Part shown: piece after piece, positions 19,254 through 28,023 of the stretch
Position numbering within the stretch: position 1 is the stretch's first letter
Layout: each line of letters starts with the position of its first letter
Assembly: GCA_963821495.1 (NCBI GenBank)
Contig: CAWGEA010000003.1
Span: 1,984,001 to 2,048,000 of the forward strand
Origin: AC-32 sp963821495
GTDB taxonomy: Bacteria; Actinomycetota; Thermoleophilia; Gaiellales; Gaiellaceae
Length of the DNA stretch: 64,000 nt
Direction of reading: 5' to 3'
Position numbers and translations under genes: made by a program
Notes under the pieces: generated by a model
What the model saw: only the letters and a program-made list of their open reading frames with translations
Databases searched by the model: none
Told to the model about the DNA's origin: nothing

Positions 19254-20848
19254 TTGGCGTATTCGACCGAGCGCGACTCGCGGATGACCGTCACCTTGAT
19301 CTGCCCGGGGTACTCGAGCTGGTCCTCGATCTCGCGCGCGATCTCGTGCGAGAGGAGCACGGCAGCGTCGTCGTCGATCTCCTTCGGCTTGACGATCACG
19401 CGAATCTCGCGCCCCGCCTGGAGCGCGTAGACCTTCTCGACGCCCTCGTGGCGGGCGGCGACGCCCTCCAGCGCCTCGAGCCGCTTGATGTAGTGCTCCA
19501 GGCTCTCGCCGCGCGCGCCGGGCCGCGAGGCCGAGATGGCGTCGGCGGCGATCAGGAGCACCGCCTCGACGGTCTGAGGCTCGACCTCGTAGTGGTGGGC
19601 CTCGATCGCGTGAACGACGGCGGGCGACTCGCCGTAGCGCCGCGCGTACTGGGCCGAGAGCAGCGCGTGCGAGCCCTCGACCTCGTGCGTCAGCGCCTTG
19701 CCGAGGTCGTGCAGCAGCGCGGCCCGCCGGGCGGTCTTGACGCTCGCCCCCAGCTCGGCGGCCATGATCCCGGCGAGGTGGACGACCTCGAGCGTGTGCT
19801 TGAGGACGTTCTGGCCGTAACTCGTCCGGAAGCGTAGGCGGCCGAGGATCTTCACGAGCTCTTCGTGGAGCTCGCCGCACTTGGCCTCGAAGACAGCCTG
19901 CTCGCCGGCCTGGCGAATCGTGTCCTCGATCTCCGCCTTCGACTGGTAGTACATCTCCTCGATTCGCGCCGGGTGGATGCGGCCGTCCTCGATCAGCTTC
20001 GCGAGCGTGACCTTCGCGATCTCGCGGCGGATGCCGTCGAACGACGAGAGGACGACCGCCTGCGGCGTGTCGTCGATGATCACGTCGACGCCCGTGAGGT
20101 GCTCGAGCGCGCGGATGTTGCGGCCCTCCCGGCCGATGATGCGGCCCTTCATGTCGTCGGACGGGAGCTCGATCAGCGAGACGGTGGTCTCGGAGGCGTG
20201 GTTGGCGGCCACCCGCTGCAGCGCGTCCGCGACCAGGTTGCGCGCGCGGCGCTTGGCCTCGGCGCGGGCCTCCTCCTCGGCCTGGCGCACACGGCGGGCG
20301 AGCTCGTGCCGGATCAGCTCCTCGGAACGCTCGAGTAGGTGCGCCTTGGCCTCGTTGACCGTCATGCCCGAGATGCGCTCGAGCTCGGAGAGCTGCGAGT
20401 CGCGTGACTCCTTGAGCTCCTCCTGGAGCTGCTTCGTGTGCACCTCCCGGTCGGCGACGCCCTGCTCTCGACGGCCGAGCTCGGTGAGCTTGCGGTCGAT
20501 GTCTTCCTCTTTCGCGACGACACGCTCCTCGATCTTCAGGATCTCGGCCCGGCGACCGGTGACCTCGTCCTCGACTTCGGTGCGCATCCTGACCGAGGCC
20601 TCTCGGGACTCGATCTGCGACTCCCGGCGAAGCGCGTCTGCCTCGCTCTGAGCCTCGCGTTTCAGAGCCTCGGCCTCGCCCTGGGCCTCCCGCCGGATCG
20701 CGTCCGACTCACGCTTCGCGTCGGTGACGAGCAGCTGGCGGGTGCGGCGGGCGGCGGCGAGGCGTGAGCCTGCGAAGGCGTACAGCGACAGGAAGGCGAC
20801 GCCGGCTCCAACTGCGAGCCCTACGACGATCCCGATGACGACGACCAT
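19250..20848 (-). CDS. rny: Ribonuclease Y
   Basis: Membrane-anchored endoribonuclease that initiates mRNA decay. 532 residues: one N-terminal membrane helix, a long charged coiled coil (about 40-190), a KH domain with GRIIGREGRNIRALE, and an HD domain with LLHDLGKAL and AIEAHHYE. ATG 20848 follows a purine-rich GCAGGGAGCACGC. With RNase J at 36959-38617, this genome carries both Firmicutes-type mRNA decay nucleases along with PNPase. Confidence 0.96.
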   Translation of the reverse strand: MVVVIGIVVGLAVGAGVAFLSLYAFAGSRLAAARRTRQLLVTDAKRESDAIRREAQGEAEALKREAQSEADALRRESQIESREASVRMRTEVEDEVTGRRAEILKIEERVVAKEEDIDRKLTELGRREQGVADREVHTKQLQEELKESRDSQLSELERISGMTVNEAKAHLLERSEELIRHELARRVRQAEEEARAEAKRRARNLVADALQRVAANHASETTVSLIELPSDDMKGRIIGREGRNIRALEHLTGVDVIIDDTPQAVVLSSFDGIRREIAKVTLAKLIEDGRIHPARIEEMYYQSKAEIEDTIRQAGEQAVFEAKCGELHEELVKILGRLRFRTSYGQNVLKHTLEVVHLAGIMAAELGASVKTARRAALLHDLGKALTHEVEGSHALLSAQYARRYGESPAVVHAIEAHHYEVEPQTVEAVLLIAADAISASRPGARGESLEHYIKRLEALEGVAARHEGVEKVYALQAGREIRVIVKPKEIDDDAAVLLSHEIAREIEDQLEYPGQIKVTVIRESRSVEYAK

Positions 20849-21118
20849 GCGTGCTCCCTGCCTCGGGCCGGGCCTGGGGCTCGGCCGGGAACCGTTGTCC
20901 GCGTCGGAACGCGGTGCTCATCCGGCACCGCTTGCACCGGGACGTGCTCGAATCGGGGACGGCAAGGCGCGCGAGCCTCGCCGGGCGGTTCACGGAGCCG
21001 CCGCCGTCAGCTCCCCTTCCTCGCGCTGGTCATTGTCTGTTCGAAGGTCACGATCCGATTCGGAAACACCTTAGATGCAGGCAAATTGTCGAATGAAGCC
21101 CTCCTATCCTACCCCCGG
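20849..21118. other. Gene-free stretch between recX and rny
   Basis: 270 nt without a credible ORF. It must hold the rny promoter if rny is not read from recA-recX. The AT-richer part (21060-21110) includes TTCGAC and TAGGAT-like hexamers on the minus strand, but no pair with convincing 17-bp spacing was found. No strong hairpin was recognised. Confidence 0.4.
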
Positions 21119-21529
21119 TCAGTGCTCTGGCGCAATGACCGCGGCCACGACGTCCTCGTCGAAGCCGCGCCCGGCCAGCAGCCGAGCGGTCGCGGGGGTG
21201 GCGCCCCGCCGCCCGACGAGGCGCTCGGCACGCTCCCGTTCCGGGTCGAGCCGGCCGAGCGCCTCCTCGACCGCGGCTACCTCGACGCCCGCGGATTCGA
21301 GGTCGAAGCGGATCGCCGCGTCGCCCTTGCCGCGTTCGGCGAGCACCCGCGCCCGCTCGCAGGCGAAGCGGCCGTCGTCGAGGAGGCCGACCCGTTCCAG
21401 CTCGTCGAGGACAGCGCCCACCTCGCTTTCGTCCGCGCCGGCGCGCCGCAGGCGCTCGCCCAGGCCCCGACGCGAGTGCTCGCGCCGCGCCAGGGCGCGC
21501 GTGGCGACCGCGAGCGCCTCGTCCCGCAC
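21119..21529 (-). CDS. recX: Regulatory protein RecX
   Basis: Binds RecA filaments and limits RecA activity. 136 residues, short but complete, with the tandem three-helix pattern (ALARREHSRRGLGERLRRAG; VLDELERVGLLDDGRFA; GRLDPERERAERLVGRRG). The GTG start follows the recA stop by one base (TGAGGTG), the usual recA-recX arrangement. Confidence 0.92.
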   Translation of the reverse strand: MRDEALAVATRALARREHSRRGLGERLRRAGADESEVGAVLDELERVGLLDDGRFACERARVLAERGKGDAAIRFDLESAGVEVAAVEEALGRLDPERERAERLVGRRGATPATARLLAGRGFDEDVVAAVIAPEH

Positions 21530-21530
21530 C

Positions 21531-22640
21531 TCAGGCCTTCGAGGCGACCTCGGCTTCCGCCTCTGCCTCGGCCTCGGTCTCGGTCTCGTCGAGCTTGGTG
21601 GCCGGCTTCCCGTTCGGTGCCGCCTCGAGCTCCGGCAGAAGCCGCGCCGAGACGACCTGCTCGGGGCCGGCGAGCGCCTGGAGGCGAAGCAGCACCTGCT
21701 GCGTCACGTCCGGATGCTCGCGGAGGAACGCCGTCGCGTTCTGCCGCCCCTGGCCGAGCCGCTCGTCCTCGAAGCTGAAGTGCGAGCCGGACTTCTGCAC
21801 GACCTTGCGCTCGAGGGCGGCGTCGAGAACCGTGCCCTCCCACGAGATCCCGGTGCCGTAGATGATGTCGAACTCGGCCTGCTTGAAGGGGGGCGCGACC
21901 TTGTTCTTCACCACCTTCACCCGCACGCGGTTGCCGTAGGCCTCGACGCCGTCCTTGAGCGTCTCGATGCGCCGGATGTCGAGGCGGATCGACGAGTAGA
22001 ACTTCAGCGCGCGGCCGCCCGGAGTGGTCTCCGGGTTGCCGAACATGACGCCGATCTTCTCGCGCAGCTGGTTCGTGAAGAGGCAGATCGTGTCGGTGCG
22101 GTTGAGTGTGCCGGCGAGCTTGCGCAGCGCCTGGCTCATCAACCGCGCCTGCAGCCCGACGTGCGAATCGCCCATCTCGCCCTCGATCTCGGCCTTCGGC
22201 GTCAGCGCGGCGACCGAGTCGACGGCCACCACGTCGAGCGCGCCGGAGCGGATCAGCAGCTCTGCGATCTCGAGCGCCTGCTCGCCCGTGTCCGGCTGCG
22301 AGACGAGCAGGTCGTCGATGTTGACGCCGATCCTCTTCGCGTACGTCGGGTCCATCGCGTGCTCGGCGTCGATGAAGGCGCAGATCCCGCCGCGCCGCTG
22401 CGCCTCCGCGATCACGTGGTAGACGAGGGTCGTCTTGCCGGACGACTCCGGGCCGAAGACCTCGACGATGCGGCCGCGCGGCAGCCCGCCGATCCCCAGG
22501 GCGAGGTCGAGCGAGAGGGAGCCGGTCGAGACGGCGCCGATCGCAATCTGCGCCTGGTCGTTCATGCGCATCACCGCGCCCTTGCCGAACTGGCGCTCGA
22601 TCTGGCCGAGCGCTGTGTCGAGAGCCTGCTCGCGGTCCAC
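21531..22640 (-). CDS. recA: Recombinase RecA
   Basis: DNA-dependent ATPase of homologous recombination and SOS co-protease. 369 residues: Walker A GPESSGKTTL, LLVSQPDTGEQALEI, Walker B VVAVDSVAAL, loop L2 region (TNQLREKIGVMFGNPETTPGGRALKF) and an acidic Glu/Ala-rich tail. The GTG start at 22640 is chosen because GGGAGGGAGATAAGG precedes it and VDREQALD is the normal N-terminus; the longer upstream reading is spurious. No SOS box was recognised upstream, since thpR abuts the gene. Confidence 0.98.
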   Translation of the reverse strand: MDREQALDTALGQIERQFGKGAVMRMNDQAQIAIGAVSTGSLSLDLALGIGGLPRGRIVEVFGPESSGKTTLVYHVIAEAQRRGGICAFIDAEHAMDPTYAKRIGVNIDDLLVSQPDTGEQALEIAELLIRSGALDVVAVDSVAALTPKAEIEGEMGDSHVGLQARLMSQALRKLAGTLNRTDTICLFTNQLREKIGVMFGNPETTPGGRALKFYSSIRLDIRRIETLKDGVEAYGNRVRVKVVKNKVAPPFKQAEFDIIYGTGISWEGTVLDAALERKVVQKSGSHFSFEDERLGQGRQNATAFLREHPDVTQQVLLRLQALAGPEQVVSARLLPELEAAPNGKPATKLDETETEAEAEAEAEVASKA

Positions 22641-22642
22641 CC

Positions 22643-23206
22643 TTATCTCCCTCCCACTGGTACGGATTCGAGGACTTCGTATTGCGCCCCGCCGGGGCGT
22701 AGCCGAGACAGGTAAGCAGCTGCGTCGGACGGCACGAACGGCTCCAGCTCCAGGAGCGCCGGCCGCAGCCGCGGCCGTTCGCGGAAGCGCAGCACGGTCA
22801 CGTGCGGGAGCCACCTCCGCCGCTCGCTCTCGTAGATGCCGAGCGCTTCCAGGCGCGTCTGAAGGTCGACGGCGAGAGCGGCCGCGCGCCCGCCCTCGTC
22901 GTCGAAGCCGAGCATGCCGACGCTACGCGTCTCGCGGTAGCCGCGCAGCTCGAGTCGGGCCGGCACGGCCGCCGCTGCAGCGGCGCGCAACTCTCCGACG
23001 ATCGCCGGGAGCTCGGCCACGGGACGGTGCCCGAGGAACGCGAGCGTGACGTGCAGTTGCTCGGCTGGGATCTGCCGGACCCCCTGCACGCCTGCGAACG
23101 CCTCGGACTGCCACGCCACGAGCTGCTCCACCGTCTCCGGAGGTAGCCGCAACGCACAGAAGAGCCGCACCCGTTCATCGCTCTCGAAGCTAGCAGGCCG
23201 GGTCAC
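22643..23206 (-). CDS. thpR: RNA 2',3'-cyclic phosphodiesterase (LigT family)
   Basis: 2H phosphoesterase of 187 residues. Both HxT motifs are present: HVTLAFLG and HVTVLRF. N-terminus RLFCALRLPPETVEQL is typical. The family hydrolyses RNA 2',3'-cyclic phosphates; the physiological role is poorly defined. It is translationally coupled to cinA (GTGA) and its TAA lies just before the recA start, within the recA ribosome binding region, so it may couple recA translation to cinA. Confidence 0.92.
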   Translation of the reverse strand: MTRPASFESDERVRLFCALRLPPETVEQLVAWQSEAFAGVQGVRQIPAEQLHVTLAFLGHRPVAELPAIVGELRAAAAAAVPARLELRGYRETRSVGMLGFDDEGGRAAALAVDLQTRLEALGIYESERRRWLPHVTVLRFRERPRLRPALLELEPFVPSDAAAYLSRLRPGGAQYEVLESVPVGGR

Positions 23207-24474
23207 ACCGAACTGTCACGACTTCGTGTCAGAAGCGTGCGCACGAGGTGCAACGCGGCCGCCGTTGCGCGCGTGCGAATTGCCTCCCGGTCGCCCGGAA
23301 GAATCAACTCGCGTGTGAGCGCGCCCGCGGGTTCTTCGGCGTGCAGGTGCACGAGCCCCACGGGCCTTTCCGCCGAGCCGCCGCCGGGGCCTGCGATCCC
23401 GGTCACGGCGACCGCGACGTCGGCGCCCAGGCGCTCCCGGGCTCCCGCCGCCATCGCCGCCGCTGCCTCGGGCGAGACGGCGCCGTGCCGCTCCAGGATC
23501 TCCTCGGGCACGCCGAGCTCCCGCGCCTTGACCTCGTTTGCATACGCGACGACCCCGCCGACGAAGACGTCGCTCGACCCCGCTACCGAGGTCAGGCGCG
23601 CCGCGACGAGCCCGCCGGTGCAGGACTCGGCCGTGGCGAGCGTCCACCGCCGTTCGCGGCAGAGGTCGAGGACGATCGCCTCGACCGGTCGCACGCCCTC
23701 CGCGAAGAGGTGGCGCCCGGCCCGCTCCCGCAACCCCGCTACCAGCTCGTCCGCCCGCTGCTTCCCCCCGTCGTCGACGAACAGGTCGACGTGGATCTCG
23801 AACTCGCGTGCACAGATCGTGACCGCGACACCGTCGCCCTCTCCCCCGCTCTCCTCGAGCGCCCGCGCGATCTCCGACTCACCGGCGCCATAGAAGCGCA
23901 GCACGCGCCGCTCAGGTTCACGCGCGCGCGCGAGGACTGCCTGCACGGGCGGAGCCTCCAGAGCCCGAGGCCACAGACCGCGCAGCTCCGGCGGCGGGCC
24001 AGGCAGCACGACTGCCGCGCCCCGCTCGGTCTCGAGCACGAGCGCCGGCGCGGTCCCGGCGACCCCCACCACCAGGGCACCCTGCGGCAGCGTCGCCTGC
24101 TTGCTCACGCCCGCGGCGAAGTCGGCGTAAGGCCGGCGCATCCGCTCCGCGATCGCACGCGAGATCTCCTCGATCTCGGTCTCCAGCCGAGCGTCGACGA
24201 CGAGCTCGCGCCCCGCGGCTCGGGCCACCATTTCGACCGTGCGGTCGTCGTGCGTGGGCCCGAGGCCTCCGGAAACCAGGCAGAGGTCGGCCTCGAGTCC
24301 CTCACGCAGCACGGCCTCGAGCTCGGCCGGGTCGTCCCCGACGATCGCGATCCGCGTCGGCTCGAGCCCGAGCCGCAGCAGTTCGGACGCCAGAAACGGC
24401 CCGTTCGCGTCGCGCCGGTCACCGCGGACGAGCTCGCTGCCGGTGACGACGACGAAGCCGCGCGGGCGGCTCAA
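23203..24474 (-). CDS. cinA: CinA family protein (competence/damage-inducible; NMN deamidase domain)
   Basis: 423 residues with two domains. The N-terminal MoaB/Mog-like domain has VTGSELVRGDRRDANG, LVSGGLGPTHDD and VLPGPPPEL. The C-terminal CinA domain has TAESCTGGLVAARLTSVAGSS and AVTGIAGPGGGS and is the NMN-deamidase domain in characterised homologues. Position directly before recA is widely conserved. It starts at TTG 24474, overlapping the preceding gene as TTGA. Confidence 0.93.
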   Translation of the reverse strand: MSRPRGFVVVTGSELVRGDRRDANGPFLASELLRLGLEPTRIAIVGDDPAELEAVLREGLEADLCLVSGGLGPTHDDRTVEMVARAAGRELVVDARLETEIEEISRAIAERMRRPYADFAAGVSKQATLPQGALVVGVAGTAPALVLETERGAAVVLPGPPPELRGLWPRALEAPPVQAVLARAREPERRVLRFYGAGESEIARALEESGGEGDGVAVTICAREFEIHVDLFVDDGGKQRADELVAGLRERAGRHLFAEGVRPVEAIVLDLCRERRWTLATAESCTGGLVAARLTSVAGSSDVFVGGVVAYANEVKARELGVPEEILERHGAVSPEAAAAMAAGARERLGADVAVAVTGIAGPGGGSAERPVGLVHLHAEEPAGALTRELILPGDREAIRTRATAAALHLVRTLLTRSRDSSV

Positions 24475-25214
24475 GCGGCCCGGGAGAAGCCGTGCGGCGT
24501 GAAGAGATACGAGCCGGCCCGCTGGACGTGGACCAGGCGCCCGTTTAAGACGATCGCGAGGTTCCCGGGGGCGCCGAAGTTGATCCAGAAGCGCCGTGCG
24601 ATCCAGCGGTGGTCCTGGCCGAGCTCGACGGTCCCCGTGTAGATCGGCTTCCCGCTCTGCGACCAGTTGCGGATGTCCATCCAGCAGTTGCCGTGCACCG
24701 CGCGCACGTAGAGCCGGAACGAGACTGGCTGAGTCTTCACCGGCTTGGTCGGCGACGCCGGCTTGAGGACTTTGCTGACGGTCTTCCGTGTCGTCGTGCC
24801 GAGGTTCGGGATCTGCTCGTTCCCGGGCCCGCTGAACTTCCAGGCCGCGATCACGAACGCGAACAGGGCCGCGATCCCGGCGAGGGCGAAGATCACCCAG
24901 CGGCGCTCCATCCGCCGGTGCTGCCGTCGTACGGTCGAGGTGCGTTTGGCCACCAGTGGCTCACGCGGCTCCTCGCCGTCGACGCCGAAGCGAGAGTTGA
25001 ACTCGTCGACGTACAGCTGCCCGTCGAGCCCGAGATAGTCCGCGTAGGTGCGCAGGAAGCCCTTGACGTAGGTCTGGGCCGGAAGGGCGTCGAACGCCTC
25101 CTCCTCCAGTGCGCGCAGGTAGCGCGCTCTGATCTTCGTCGCGAGCTCGACCTCCGTGAGCTCCAGGTGCTGGCGGACGCGCGCCTCGCGCAGGCTGTTG
25201 CCGATCTCGAACAC
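24471..25214 (-). CDS. RodZ-like helix-turn-helix membrane protein
   Basis: 247 residues: N-terminal HTH_25 (SLREARVRQHLELTEVELATKIRARYLRALE), a basic stretch, one membrane helix (VIFALAGIAALFAFVIAAW), and a C-terminal DUF4115-like domain (SFRLYVRAVHGNCWMDI). RodZ links MreB to the elongation machinery in rods, but many actinobacteria keep it without a clear MreB role. Start GTG 25214 with a weak ribosome binding site. Followed by cinA as in many Gram-positive genomes. Confidence 0.85.
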   Translation of the reverse strand: MFEIGNSLREARVRQHLELTEVELATKIRARYLRALEEEAFDALPAQTYVKGFLRTYADYLGLDGQLYVDEFNSRFGVDGEEPREPLVAKRTSTVRRQHRRMERRWVIFALAGIAALFAFVIAAWKFSGPGNEQIPNLGTTTRKTVSKVLKPASPTKPVKTQPVSFRLYVRAVHGNCWMDIRNWSQSGKPIYTGTVELGQDHRWIARRFWINFGAPGNLAIVLNGRLVHVQRAGSYLFTPHGFSRAA

Positions 25215-25245
25215 GGGAGACGAACGATTGTAGTGCCGATCCGGT

Positions 25246-25602
25246 CTAGCCGAAGTAGTTCAGCAGACCGTAGACGCCGAGCGCGATTCCGGCGGTCAGG
25301 CCGACGCAGAGACCGAGCATGCCGAGCAGCCGACCGACGCGCGCGGAGCCCTCCCCGCCGGCCCGGCCGAGCGTGCGCTCGATGTTCCGCAGACCCCGAC
25401 GCGCCAGGAGGATCGCACAGCCGCCCAGCAGCGCCGAGGCGCCCGTCGCCGCGGTCGCCTGGAGCAGCGAGACGCGGTCGAGCTGGCGTGCAGCCGCGTA
25501 GGCGGCGACGGGAACGGCGAGCGCGAGCAGGCCGAGCAGGACCGAGCCCCGCGCCGCGTCGTTGCGCGCCCGCTCGCTACTGCTTCTTGTAAGGCTTTCC
25601 AT
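25246..25602 (-). CDS. Small membrane protein of unknown function
   Basis: 118 residues with about three hydrophobic helices (SVLLGLLALAVPVAAYAA; TGASALLGGCAILLA; LLGMLGLCVGLTAGIALGVYGLL) and a central basic loop. No family recognised. The ATG overlaps the last 26 nt of the upstream permease gene. The pattern is conserved-looking and the codon usage matches its neighbours, so it is probably real. Lies between the importer cassette and rodZ. Confidence 0.7.
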   Translation of the reverse strand: MESLTRSSSERARNDAARGSVLLGLLALAVPVAAYAAARQLDRVSLLQATAATGASALLGGCAILLARRGLRNIERTLGRAGGEGSARVGRLLGMLGLCVGLTAGIALGVYGLLNYFG

Positions 25603-26776
25603 CGGCGGCGGGCGGAACAGTGCGGCCGATTACACCCGCGACGGCGATCAGCGTCAGGACGTACGGCAGGGCCTGGAAGAGCGTCGCCGCGTTCGCCGAG
25701 TACACCGGCAGGCGGTACGCGAGCGCCGTCGAGAACCCGAACAGCAGAGCCGCGCCGAACGCGCCGAAAGGCCGCCAGTTGCCGAAGATCATCGCCGCCA
25801 GCGCGATGAAGCCGCGGCCGGCCGTTACGTTCTCGTTGTAGGTGTTCAGGTAGCCGACTGTCAGGTAGGCCCCGCCCATCGCGGCGAGGATGCCCGAGAG
25901 GATGACGGCGCCGTAGCGGACGAGGTAGACGTTGATCCCCACCGTGTCCGCCGCGCGCGGGTGCTCGCCGCAGGCGCGGATCCGCAGCCCGATCGGCGTC
26001 TTGAAGAGCGCGACATACGAGAGCGGGACGAAGATGATCGCGACCCAGATCATGAGGTTCAGGTGACCGATCGAGTCGGCGAAGAACGAGTGGCTCGACT
26101 CGCTCGCCAGCTTGACGTCCGGGATCTGCGAGACGCCGGTCGGCACGTTCTGGCCGTGGTAGAGCTGGACGAAGAAGTAGCCGGTGATCCCGAGCGCGAG
26201 GAAGTTGACCGCGACTCCGCCGACGATCTGGTCGGCGCGCAGGTGAATCGCGAAGAACGCGTGCACGAGCGCCAGCAGCCCGCCCGAGGCCATCCCGATC
26301 AGGAGACCCCAGAACCAGCTGCCGGTCTTGTCCGCGCCCCAGATGCCCCAGAAGGCGCCCATCAGCATCATCCCCTCGAGCCCGATGTTCACCACGCCGG
26401 AGCGCTCGGAGAACATCCCGCCGAGCGCGGCGAAGGTCAGCGGCGTCGCGAAGACGAGCATCGAGGCGATCAGGCTGGCGGTGAAGACCTGGTTGAGGTT
26501 GTCGACGCTCGACTGCATCGCCGCGATCGCGAGCCCGCCGCCGACGATCCCGGTCGCGATCGCGCCGTAGCCCACGCGCCCGCCGCCCCTCGTCACGGCG
26601 ACGATCCCGAAGAGCACGGCGACCATCCCGATCACGACCGGCCACAGCGGCGAGCGAGTATGGAGCGGAGGGATCGCGATCAGGAAGGCGACCACGCCCA
26701 GCACGATCCCGACCGTCCCGACGGTGGACGAGTCGTAGAGCCTCGAGCGGTCGAAGCTGCCGACGTACGTGCTCAC
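25577..26776 (-). CDS. Nucleoside-type ABC transporter permease (NupQ/YufQ-like)
   Basis: 399-residue multi-helix permease of the branched-chain amino acid/ribose superfamily (BPD_transp_2), with SERSGVVNIGLEGMMLMGAF and GEHPRAADTVGINV, signatures of the BMP-associated nucleoside systems. Imports nucleosides together with the second permease, the double ATPase and BMP binding proteins encoded upstream. Start GTG 26776 overlaps the previous permease as GTGA; the longer upstream reading is in the wrong context. Confidence 0.9.
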   Translation of the reverse strand: MSTYVGSFDRSRLYDSSTVGTVGIVLGVVAFLIAIPPLHTRSPLWPVVIGMVAVLFGIVAVTRGGGRVGYGAIATGIVGGGLAIAAMQSSVDNLNQVFTASLIASMLVFATPLTFAALGGMFSERSGVVNIGLEGMMLMGAFWGIWGADKTGSWFWGLLIGMASGGLLALVHAFFAIHLRADQIVGGVAVNFLALGITGYFFVQLYHGQNVPTGVSQIPDVKLASESSHSFFADSIGHLNLMIWVAIIFVPLSYVALFKTPIGLRIRACGEHPRAADTVGINVYLVRYGAVILSGILAAMGGAYLTVGYLNTYNENVTAGRGFIALAAMIFGNWRPFGAFGAALLFGFSTALAYRLPVYSANAATLFQALPYVLTLIAVAGVIGRTVPPAADGKPYKKQ

Positions 26777-28023
26777 GCAGCCGCCTCCGGTGCGGGAGGC
26801 GCGCCCTCGGCCGTGCGCCGCCGCAGCTTCCGCCGCGCGTTCCACACGGCCAGGATCAGGACGTCGGCCCCGACGAAGAGGACGACGAGCCCCTGGATCA
26901 TCTCCGTCAGGTGGCCCGCGAGGCTCGGGTCGATCGTGCCCGACTGGAGGCCGTGCGTCGTGCCGTAGAGCAGGCCCCCGAAGAGGAACGCCGCCAGCCC
27001 GACGCCCAGGGCCGTGTTCCTGCCGAGCAGGGCGACCGCGATCCCGAGGAAGCCGATCGCCTGCACCTGGACGTCGGAGGTGCCGATCTTGTAGAGGTAG
27101 CCGAGCATGTCGAGCCCGCCCGCAAGGCCGGCGAACGCGCCGGAGATCGCCATCGCCCGCACGTAGTTCGTGCGCACCTTGATCCCGCCGTACGCGGCCG
27201 CGTCCGGGTTGTAGCCGACCGCGCGCACCTCGAAGCCGAGCGTCGTGCGGTTCAGGATCAGCCAGAACACGACGAGCGCGCCGATGGCCACGAAGAAGCC
27301 GATGTGCAGCCCCTGGAGCAGCGGGTCGCCCCAGAACACCGGCAGCTTCGCGCCGTCGACGACGTTGCCGGAGATCGGGATGTCGAGCGGCTTGTTCTGC
27401 GCCCCCTGCAGCGGCCCGCCCTGCTGGAAGAGGTAGTTCCCGATCCAGTACGCGATCCAGTTGAGCATGATCGTCGTGATCACCTCGTGGGCGCCGACGG
27501 TCGCCTTCAGGAAGCCTGCGATCCCGGCCCAGACGGCGCCCGCGAGTGTCGCCAGCACGATCCCGATCAGGACGTGCGCCGGGCGCGACATGTTCACGAA
27601 CGAGACGCCGATCCAGTTCGCGACGAAGAGGCCGACCAGGTACTGGCCGTTGCCGCCGATGTTGAACATCCCGCAGCGGAAGGCGAACGCGACCGCGAGG
27701 CCGGTCAGGATCAGCGACGTCGTCTGCAGCAGCGTCTGGCTGAAGTTGTAGGCCGCTGTGTTCGCGACGTCGGTGTTGGTCGGGTGCGCCAGCCAGTTGA
27801 GCCCGGCGCCCTTGACGATGTCCCAGTAGGCCTGGAGCGGGTTGTGCCGCGTCGCGAGCACGAGCAGGCCGCCGATGAAGAACGCGACGAGCGCCGTGAT
27901 CACGGGCACGGCGATCCCGCCGGCGTGCTGCCAGAGTGCGAACCGCGAGGCGACGGTCGAGGGCGGAGCCTCGGCGATCTCCTCCGGCTGCGGGCCGTTC
28001 TTGGGAGCGAGCGGCTCGCTCAA
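26773..28023 (-). CDS. Nucleoside-type ABC transporter permease (NupP/YufP-like)
   Basis: 416 residues, multi-helix, with FRCGMFNIGGNGQYLVG and GYNPDAAAYGGIKV; pairs with the following permease to form a heterodimeric membrane channel. Both permease genes are coupled (GTGA) and follow the ATPase (TTGA overlap at the TTG start 28023). Cytoplasmic tail is basic, then Ala/Pro-rich. Confidence 0.9.
   Translation of the reverse strand: MSEPLAPKNGPQPEEIAEAPPSTVASRFALWQHAGGIAVPVITALVAFFIGGLLVLATRHNPLQAYWDIVKGAGLNWLAHPTNTDVANTAAYNFSQTLLQTTSLILTGLAVAFAFRCGMFNIGGNGQYLVGLFVANWIGVSFVNMSRPAHVLIGIVLATLAGAVWAGIAGFLKATVGAHEVITTIMLNWIAYWIGNYLFQQGGPLQGAQNKPLDIPISGNVVDGAKLPVFWGDPLLQGLHIGFFVAIGALVVFWLILNRTTLGFEVRAVGYNPDAAAYGGIKVRTNYVRAMAISGAFAGLAGGLDMLGYLYKIGTSDVQVQAIGFLGIAVALLGRNTALGVGLAAFLFGGLLYGTTHGLQSGTIDPSLAGHLTEMIQGLVVLFVGADVLILAVWNARRKLRRRTAEGAPPAPEAAA

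Noticed and set aside
17540..19430. Continuation of the nuclease first frame past 17531 into the methyltransferase region
   Set aside because: Becomes Arg-rich nonsense after the shift; the real C-terminus is in the next frame and ends at 18516.
20849..21118. Small RNA or tRNA gene between recX and rny
   Set aside because: No cloverleaf, T-loop consensus or terminator-bounded structure was seen.
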